Shown here: positions 57,390 through 64,000 of the stretch, one piece after another
How the letters are laid out: every line of letters begins with the position of its first letter
How positions within the stretch are numbered: the first letter of the stretch is position 1
NCBI GenBank assembly: GCA_016714005.1
Contig: JADJOA010000002.1
Location: 496,001-560,000, forward strand
From: Bacteroidota bacterium
Lineage (GTDB): Bacteria > Bacteroidota > Bacteroidia > AKYH767-A > OLB10
DNA: 64,000 bases
Direction: 5' to 3'
Notes under the pieces: generated by a model
Told to the model about the DNA's origin: nothing
Databases searched by the model: none
The model's input: the letters and a program-made list of their open reading frames with translations, nothing else
Made by a program: the position numbers and the translations under genes

Positions 57390-60270
57390 GCATTTTTTTT
57401 TAATATGTGTTTGTCTGCTGCTTTCCTGTTTGCACGTGTGCGCACAAACTCCTTTGTTTAAAAAGTCAGACCTTAAATACCAATATGCAAATGGCACAGT
57501 AAATATTGTTTATACCGATATGAAGGGTATGCTGTGGTTAGGCACCAGCAATGGCATTTTAAAAACTGATGGCAGTAATTTTTTTGAGTTTAAAATGCCG
57601 CATACAATAAGTAAGGCAGATGTAACCGCAATTAATGCCGAAAGAAAACATAAAACATGGTTTGGTACAGCAGAATGTTAAATAGTTTTAATTGAAAACG
57701 AAAAGGTAACAATATGCTTTTTTGAAGAAGGATGCCCTAAAAAAACAATTTCGGGAATTGTTACAGACCATGAAAACCGAAATTGGTTTTGCACCAAAGG
57801 AGAAGGGATTTATTATACAAACAATAATAGATTATATAATATAAATACGGATGATGGACTAACAGATAATTACTGTTACACTGCCGTTTGTGATAAACAA
57901 AATAATATATGGGTAGGTACTGATAATGGAATAACGGTTTGTAAAGTTATTTCAGATAAAAAAACTATTGTAAAAAAGTTTCGAATTAAAGAAGGGCTGC
58001 CGGATAACATTGTAAAAGACATTGCTTTTTTAAATGATACTATTCTAATTGCGGGTATGCAGGATAAAGGAGTTTGTTTTATAAATACAAAAACCAATGC
58101 GTTGAGTATTCCCGACAAATACCTGGGTTGGAGATATGGAGAGGTAAATAAAATATGCGTACTCAATGGTCAGATGGTATGCCACTTCGCAAAGCGGGTT
58201 GGTGTTGGATAAAGGAAATGGAAATGATTTAAAAAACTTTTTTTCATTTGAGGGAATTAAGTTTGACAAAACTTATTGCATCACCAAAGATTTTCAGAAC
58301 AATTTATGGATTGCATACAGCGATGGCGTTTTGCGCAGCACCGGAAGTAAACTTCAAATACTTGATCAATTTAACGGAAAGCCGGTAAACTTTGTACATC
58401 AGTTATTAGTAACAAAAAATGCACAACTTGTTTTTACACCTGACCAAGGCTTAGTGATTACGCCTGTTGGAGATACTTTTCGGGTGAAGGAAAATATGTT
58501 GAAGTAACGCCCCGGCAACATTAGTTGATATTGTAAGTTTGTTTGAAGATAAATGCGGGTTTATATGGATAGGAACAACCGGACGTGGTTTGTTCAGGCT
58601 CAATTTAACTACAGGCAAAATAACTAAAGTGCTCTTACAGGGAATGGACGATGCCACTATTCTCTCTATAAGCATTAAAAACAATTTTATTTGGATAGCA
58701 TGGCTGGGAGGCGTAAATAAATTTGAACTGCCCGATAATTGTAATACCGATGAAATTAAGTTGCAAAAAGTAGAATTTGACCCTCAAAAAAAGCAGGTGA
58801 ATATTATGTCTATACCGTCTTTAACGACAATGAGCAAAGAACCTGGATTGGAACAGACGGCAAAGGGCTTTTGAAAATTGAAAATAACGATTTAAAATTT
58901 TTAAAAACTGCTGATGGTTTAAATAATGATGTGGTTTACTCTATTGCCGCTGACAAAAGTGGAAGGGTTTGGTTGAGCACCGCTTCAAATGGTTTGAATT
59001 ATTTGCAAAATGATAGTGTGTTTACATTAAATGAAAACAACGGACTAAGCGGAAATATTTTTACCGCACTGTCAACTGATAGTAAAGGAAATGTTTTAGC
59101 AATTGGCGATAATGGATTTGACATTATTTGCAGTAAGACACGTTCAGTAATTAATTACGGAAAGGAATGGGGTCTTGACGCAAATAATGTTGACTTAAAT
59201 TCGGTATTCGTCTTTAATGATGTATTTTACATTGGAACCGAAAAGGGAATTCTTATATACAACGCCCTCCTTGAACCCAAAGATTTTAACACGCAAACAA
59301 TTATTGAAAGCATTAAGTCACCGCAAAGAGATATTGCATCAGACAACAGCAAAAAACTTGCTTACGATGAAAACAACCTCACCTTTACTATTTCTCACAA
59401 CAACCTTGTCAATGCCGGTAACATTAGCTTTCAATATTTTCTTTGAAGGGTACAATAAAGAGTGGATTAACACGCGCGATAACAGAATTAATTTTCCATC
59501 ATTAGCACCAGGAAACTATGTTTTTAAGGTTAGAGCTTCCTCTAATCAGTCATTTAGCAACAGCAAGGTTTCTGAAACAGCATTTTTTATAGGCAAGCCC
59601 TTTTGGAAAGAAACATGGTTTATGCTTTTGTGCTCTATTATATTTTTAATGCTAATTTCCTTCTATTTAAAAATGAGAGATGAGAACCAAAGAAAAATAA
59701 ATGCTTTAAAAAATGAAAAACTCCTTTTTCAATTTGAAACTTTACGTAACCAGGTTAACCCACATTTTCTGTTTAATAGCTTTAACACGCTTATTTCTAT
59801 TATAGATTCCGATAAAGATGCAGCTATTGAATACGTTCAAAAGCTTTCTGATTTTTTTAGGGACGTGGTAAGCAACAAAGACAAAAACTTTATTTCACTT
59901 AAGCAGGAATTGGAACTTGCCGACACTTATTTTTATTTGCAGAAGAAACGTTTTGGAAAAACATGTTGCTTGAGTTAAGCATAAAAGACCCCGATTTAAA
60001 AAAAGAATTACCTCCAATGGTATTGCAATTGCTGATTGAAAATGCTGTAAAGCACAATGCCGTTTCATCCGAGACACCATTGCATATAGCTGTTAAATCA
60101 AATGAAGGTTGGTTACAGGTAACAAACAATAAAAACGAAAAGAGAAATAAAGAACCATCAACCGGCACCGGTCTTTCAAATATCATTAACAGGTACAAAA
60201 TACAAACCGATAAACCGGTTATAATTAACGAAACAGAAAAAAGTTTTCCGTAACCATTCCACTTATTTAA
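57361..60270 (+). pseudogene. Beta-propeller sensor histidine kinase, LytS type (many frameshifts plus one in-frame stop)
   Basis: It is a second propeller/Y_Y_Y/LytS kinase like that at 2008. ATG 57361 overlaps the YceI gene, and the signal peptide is LICVCLLLSCLHVCAQ. Propeller repeats follow (GMLWLGTSNGILKTDGSNFFEF, NIWVGTDNGITVCK, FIWIGTTGRGLFRLN), then a Y_Y_Y domain, a transmembrane helix (TWFMLLCSIIFLMLISFYLKM), NPHFLFNSFNTLISIID and IENAVKHNAV. Disruptions are the in-frame TAA at 57679 and indels near 58180, 58490, 58515, 58800, 59440, 59963 and 60248. Corrected, it ends VTIPLI at 60270. The linked LytTR regulator follows 11 bases later. Error or decay cannot be told apart here. Confidence 0.8.
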
Positions 60271-60281
60271 TTTATAGCGCT

Positions 60282-61055
60282 ATGAATATTTTAATTTTAG
60301 AAGACGAGGAACCGGCAGTAGAGCGGTTACAAAAACTTGTAAGAGAGGTTGACCCAACCGCCACAATTACCAAGGTGTTAGGAACCATAAATAGCGCTCT
60401 GGATTATTTTGCCACAGCCAAACAACCCGATTTAATTTTATCGGATATACAACTGGCGGATGGATTAAGTTTTGAAATATTTAAAAACGTTCAGCTTTCT
60501 TGCCCCGTAATTTTTACCACTGCTTATAATCAGTACGCTCTTGATGCGTTTAAAGCCAATGGAATTGATTACCTGCTTAAGCCTATTAAAAAAGAAGAAC
60601 TGGAAAATGCACTCAACAAATACAAAAAATTGTTTGAGAAAAAATTTGATGCTACTGCCCTTACTGTTGATTATGAAACTATTTTAAAGGCTATTAATGG
60701 CGAACGCAAAAGTTATCAGAAAAGAATTATTGTGCGCTTTGCCGATATTATTAAAGCTGTTGAAACAGATGACGTGGCATACTTTTTTACGCATGAAAAA
60801 ATAGATTACCTCCGCACATTTTCAGGATTAAACTATGGAATAGATTTTCACCTTGATGAATTAGAGGAAATATTAAACCCCGAAAAATTTTTCAGGATAA
60901 ACCGGCAATTCATTATTAATGTAAAGGCAATAGACAAAATGTTTTCTGTTTCTAAATCGCGTGTTAAATTAACCTTAACTCCTAACTGCGAACACGAAAC
61001 AATTGTAAGCACAGAGCGCTCACCGGAATTTAAAAAATGGCTGGCGGGTAAATAA
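60282..61055 (+). CDS. LytTR-family response regulator
   Basis: 257 residues, unbroken: receiver (LILEDEEPAVERLQKLV, phosphoacceptor D55 in DLILSDIQL, Lys in YLLKPIKKEEL) and LytTR domain (KRIIVRFADIIKAVETDDVAYFFTHEKIDYLRTFSGLNYGIDFHLDELEEILNPEKFFRINRQFIINVKAIDKM). It is the partner of the kinase at 57361 by position (11-base gap). An intact regulator beside a heavily broken kinase is worth noting. Confidence 0.92.
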   Translation: MNILILEDEEPAVERLQKLVREVDPTATITKVLGTINSALDYFATAKQPDLILSDIQLADGLSFEIFKNVQLSCPVIFTTAYNQYALDAFKANGIDYLLKPIKKEELENALNKYKKLFEKKFDATALTVDYETILKAINGERKSYQKRIIVRFADIIKAVETDDVAYFFTHEKIDYLRTFSGLNYGIDFHLDELEEILNPEKFFRINRQFIINVKAIDKMFSVSKSRVKLTLTPNCEHETIVSTERSPEFKKWLAGK

Positions 61056-61197
61056 TATCCCACTCAACTTGCGCTTATTCCCGTTAAGGAAAACTTAGTT
61101 TAGTTTTATTAATAAACAACCTATAATTGTGTTGTTGTAATTTGTAGTTGCAACAGGTTAGTTTTCCATAGTTGAGTTTTTGAGGTTTTCATTAAAT

Positions 61198-61223
61198 ACC
61201 CTTCCCATTCGGGAGGGGTTTTT
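61198..61223 (+). terminator. Terminator after the LytTR gene
   Basis: ACCCTTCCC-ATTC-GGGAGGGGT (one G:T pair) followed by TTTTT, near 61198-61223. Confidence 0.65.
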
Positions 61224-61291
61224 ACTTAATAAGAAACAATCAATTTTTTTTGCTATCAGCGTACACTATGTTAGACCTGTTAATAAGAGGA

Positions 61292-62001
61292 ATGCGTTTC
61301 AATAAAATCTATTTTTTATTTCTGGTTACAGTAGCCGGCCTGTTTTACCAATGCAAACATGAGCCTGTTGTTCCAAAAATAAACACTGAACTAATTGTTG
61401 ATGAGGTATGTAACGCCAATACAATATATTTTCAAAACGACATCTTACCTTTAATAGTATCAAGCTGCGGCAAGCCAGGCTGCCACAACAGTACTTCTGC
61501 TGCGGATGGTATTATACTTACCGATTATCAAAGTATTATGAGCAACGGAGAAATTGAACCGTTTGATGATACAGAAGGAGAATTGATAGAAGTGATTACA
61601 GAAACAGATCGAGATAAAGTCATGCCTCCTCCTCCCTACCTCCTCTTACTTCGGCACAAATTGTTTTGATTAAAAACTGGATTATGCAGGGTGCTCAAAA
61701 CAATGCCTGTGCGCAAAGCACAGTTTGCGATTCTGTTAATCCAACATTTGCTAATAATATTTTTCCGCTTATTAGTAATAAATGCAATGGCTGCCATAAC
61801 AGTATTAATGATTCATCAGCAAACGGAATTGATTTAAGTAATTATAGCAACATTCAAACTTATGCTTTGAATGGTTTATTATACGGAGCAATTAATCACG
61901 AGAGTGGTTACAGCCCCATGCCCAAATTTCAGTCGAAGATGCAACAGTGTGAGTTGGTAATGATTAAAAAATGGATTGATGACGGGGCCCCAAATAATTA
62001 A
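61292..62001 (+). CDS. CxxCH-motif lipoprotein, two heme-type domains (one frameshift)
   Basis: ATG 61292 gives a short hydrophobic start (YFLFLVTVAGLFYQC) with a possible lipobox Cys. Two repeated domains follow, each with a heme-binding-like motif: CGKPGCHN (a CxxxxCH variant) with DKVMPPPPY, and CNGCHN with PMPKFQSKM. Each ends in a conserved WI(M/D)xGAxNN. They resemble Planctomycete-type cytochrome c or similar c-heme domains. One base is missing near 61640 (restores the second half, IVLIKNWIMQGAQNN). Corrected length is about 236 residues. Heme binding is inferred, since the first motif is not a strict CxxCH. Confidence 0.65.
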
Positions 62002-62006
62002 TAAAA

Positions 62007-62353
62007 ATGAGTAAGAGAATTTTAATACTATGTGTGTTTTCGGCATTGCTTAGCAGTTGCTATTATGATGTGGAAGAGGAATTGTACCCACAAAAAATAA
62101 TTGTAACTTGTCTGATATTACTTACTCTACAAAAATTAAATTGATAGTTGCACAAAACTGCGCACTTAGCGGATGCCATGTTGCAGGCGCACAGCAGCCC
62201 GATTTATCTGATTATAATAAACTGAATTCAAATGTCTCGCGTGTTAACGAACGGGCTGTGGTAGGCAAAACAATGCCACCATCAAGCCCTTTAAATAGTT
62301 GCGATATTGAAGCACTTAAAGCATGGATTGACGGAGGGGCACCTAACAATTAA
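62007..62353 (+). CDS. Small lipoprotein with c-type heme-like domain (one frameshift)
   Basis: The lipobox ILILCVFSALLSSC is followed by YYDVEEELYP and, after one added A in CCACAAAAAATAATTG near 62093, NNCNLSDITYSTKIKLIVAQNCALSGCHVAG, DYNKLNS, VVGKTMPPSSPLNSC and ALKAWIDGGAPNN. It is the same domain as in the upstream protein, with one CxxxxCH motif. Corrected length is 115 residues. It begins five bases after the previous stop, so it is in the same operon. Confidence 0.65.
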
Positions 62354-62367
62354 TCTTAAATTCGGTT

Positions 62368-62788
62368 ATGAGAAAAAAAATAATTCTTGGAGTAGTAGTA
62401 ATAATTGCAATGGGTATAGCCACCGGGCTTTATTACTATAATAAACCTGTAGAGTCGTTAAAAAATAAAACAGCTGACATAAAAGTCACGTCCGAAAAAC
62501 TCTTCACTGATTTTTCTACTAATGAAGAAAATGCAAACACAGTTTATCTCAATAAAATAATTAATGTTGCAGGAAGTGTTACAGGTATAAATAAAAACAA
62601 TGATGGAAGCGTAACATTGCAACTTCAATCAGGCGATGCAATAGGAAGTGTTACATGCAAAATGGAAGTAAGTGAAACAGATAAAGCGTATAAGGGTAAC
62701 ATCAGGTACTATGGTATCGGTAAACGGAATTTGTACAGGATATTTAATGGATGTGGTAATGGTTAATTGCAGTTTAACAGAAAAATAA
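62368..62788 (+). CDS. OB-fold tRNA_anti-like membrane protein (one frameshift)
   Basis: A signal anchor (IILGVVVIIAMGIATGLYYY) is followed by ANTVYLNKIINVAGSVTGINKNNDGSVTLQLQSGDAIGSVTCKME and, after one removed base near 62720, VSVNGICTGYLMDVVMVNCSLTEK. This matches the tRNA_anti-like OB-fold family found in Bacteroidota. Corrected length is about 139 residues. The role is unknown, and it clusters with CxxCH and YceI proteins. Confidence 0.7.
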
Positions 62789-62811
62789 ATTTTAAACAAA
62801 TAATTACAGAT

Positions 62812-63372
62812 ATGATAATAAAAACAATTTCATTTGCAGTGGTAGCTTTGCTTGTTACCTCAGTTGGTTTAGCGCAGGACAAGTATTTTACCAAAGAAGG
62901 AAAAATTACATTTTACTCTAAAACACCGGTTGAAGAATTTGATGCAGTTAACTCTGCCGGTTTAAGTATTATAGATACAAAAACCGGAGCTATAGAAATG
63001 TCGGTACTTATAAAAGCATTTGAGTTTAAAAAAGATTTAATGCAGCAGCACTTCAACGAAAACTATATGGAGAGTGACAAATTTCCTAAGGCTGTTTTTA
63101 AAGGAACAATTAGCAATATAGCGGAAATAAATTTTACAAAACCCGGCACCTACAAGGCTGGTATTGATGGTAAACTTACCATGCATGGTGTAACACGAGA
63201 TATTACTGTTGATGCAATATTTATTGTAAGCATAGCGGGTGTAATTGCGAAATCAGAATTTATTGCATTGCTTGACGATTACAATATTAAAGTGCCCGGG
63301 GTGGTTAAAAATCAAATAAGCCAGCAAATAAAAGTTGAAATAGATAATACTTATAAACCTTACGTTAAATAG
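62812..63372 (+). CDS. YceI-like periplasmic protein, paralogue 2
   Basis: ATG 62812 gives 186 residues with a signal peptide (SFAVVALLVTSVGLAQ). The core is KYFTKEGKITFYSKTPVEEFDAVNSAG, MSVLIKAFEFKKDLMQQHFNENYMESDKFPKAVFKG and GKLTMHGVTRDITVDA. It is clearly related to the protein at 56832. It may carry or bind a lipid or quinone-like molecule as other YceI proteins do; the ligand is unknown. Confidence 0.88.
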   Translation: MIIKTISFAVVALLVTSVGLAQDKYFTKEGKITFYSKTPVEEFDAVNSAGLSIIDTKTGAIEMSVLIKAFEFKKDLMQQHFNENYMESDKFPKAVFKGTISNIAEINFTKPGTYKAGIDGKLTMHGVTRDITVDAIFIVSIAGVIAKSEFIALLDDYNIKVPGVVKNQISQQIKVEIDNTYKPYVK

Positions 63373-63379
63373 ATTTGTC

Positions 63380-64000
63380 ATGCAAACCAGATTAATCCTG
63401 TTTTTTTTAATATTTTATATAAAAAGCGCAAGCGCTCAACAACCTGATTTACTTTCGCTTGTTGAAGACGAAAAGCAGCCAAAAGAATTTGTAAAAAACT
63501 CATACAAATCTACACGGGTAATTATGAGCCACTCTTTGGAAAATTTAGCAGGAGGTGTTTTAGACTTTAGAATACTCCACCGTTTTGGTATGATTAACGA
63601 AGGCGCTTACCAGTTTTTTGGTTTGGATCAGGCTACTATTCGTTTAGGGTTAGATTATGCCGTTACGGACAGGCTTACCGTTGGCATTGGGCGCAGCAGT
63701 TATAAAAAAGAAGTTGACGGTTTTGTAAAATATAAATTGTTGTGGCAGGCTACAGGACCAAAATCTTCTCCGGTATCTGTTATTTACGTGGGCGGCACCA
63801 CAGTTAATGGTTTAAAATTTGAAGATGAGGAAGTAGAAAATTATTTTACATCGCGCCTCGGTTATTATCACCAACTAATAATAGGGCGAAAATTTTCTGA
63901 AAGCCTTACACTGCAAATTGCTCCCACATTTTTACATTTAAATATTGTACCCGAAACCCTTAACCGCCACGATATTTATGGAGCACAATTAGGCGGAAGA
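63380..64000 (+). CDS. DUF5777-type beta-barrel outer-membrane protein (3' truncated)
   Basis: ATG 63380 opens a frame that runs off the window edge; 207 residues are visible. A signal peptide (RLILFFLIFYIKSASAQ) is followed by QPDLLSLVEDEKQPKEFVKNSYKSTRVIMSHSLENLAGGVLDFRILHRFG, LDQATIRLGLDYAVTDRLTVGIGRSSYKKEVDGFVKYKLLWQ and alternating barrel strands. It matches DUF5777, which is found with CxxCH, YceI and OB-fold genes in Bacteroidota. It is in the same operon as the YceI gene (seven-base gap). Confidence 0.75.
   Translation, partial: MQTRLILFFLIFYIKSASAQQPDLLSLVEDEKQPKEFVKNSYKSTRVIMSHSLENLAGGVLDFRILHRFGMINEGAYQFFGLDQATIRLGLDYAVTDRLTVGIGRSSYKKEVDGFVKYKLLWQATGPKSSPVSVIYVGGTTVNGLKFEDEEVENYFTSRLGYYHQLIIGRKFSESLTLQIAPTFLHLNIVPETLNRHDIYGAQLGGR

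Noticed and set aside
57679..57681. Reassigned or readthrough TAA in the kinase
   Set aside because: TAA serves as a normal stop throughout the window; a local error or decay is simpler.

Overview
The window is AT-rich chromosomal DNA from a Bacteroidota bacterium (a member of the gliding, type IX secretion group; class or order cannot be fixed from the sequence). The signs are five or more proteins ending in a T9SS sorting domain (a PNP motif about 70 residues from the end, then GxYxL/GVYxI), gldB, gldC and a porW/sprE-like gene, LytTR two-component pairs with beta-propeller sensors, TAnnTTTG promoter boxes and almost no Shine-Dalgarno sequences. No rRNA, CRISPR array, insertion sequence or prophage is visible; the only tRNA is tRNA-Arg(CCT).

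Layout. 1-2000: tail of a T9SS protein, a XerC/D recombinase and the hibernation factor HPF. 2008-11657: a beta-propeller sensor kinase with its LytTR regulator, then three surface proteins, two of them preceded by near-identical copies of one intergenic module. 11755-18079: photolyase (badly broken), Nfu, NadB, a LuxE-like protein, an HPt protein, a membrane-anchored receiver protein and a NarL-type regulator. 18095-28592: TPR sensor kinase, T9SS protein, FeoA/FeoB, a SprT-like protein, an aminotransferase and small envelope proteins. 28643-44072: RadA, PurQ, NadE, GldB, GldC, PorW, an M23 protein, MBL hydrolase, M43 protease, MutY, HU and a TPR protein. 44304-51966: tRNA-Arg, a 34-residue membrane protein abutting a sodium:solute symporter, a LuxR-type HTH protein and two secreted proteins, one a giant protease/beta-helix protein. 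52583-64000: FN3 protein, SecA, then a 7 kb block with two YceI paralogues, a second LytTR pair, CxxCH lipoproteins, an OB-fold protein and a DUF5777 barrel.

The strongest global observation is that about 22 genes, including secA, radA, mutY and nadB, are interrupted by single-base indels. Most lie in short homopolymers and are repaired by one added or removed base. This looks like uncorrected sequencing error rather than biology, although the photolyase and the second beta-propeller kinase are disrupted densely enough that real decay is possible. Coordinates below span each reconstructed gene.

Working together: the secreted proteins need the T9SS and gliding factors also encoded here (GldB, GldC, PorW); three sensor/regulator pairs and an HPt/receiver pair give the region many signalling genes. 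The most interesting unexplained assemblies are the 57-64 kb CxxCH/YceI/barrel block, the duplicated upstream module, the AACTCC-type repeats that run into coding sequence, and the HPt plus membrane-tethered receiver.
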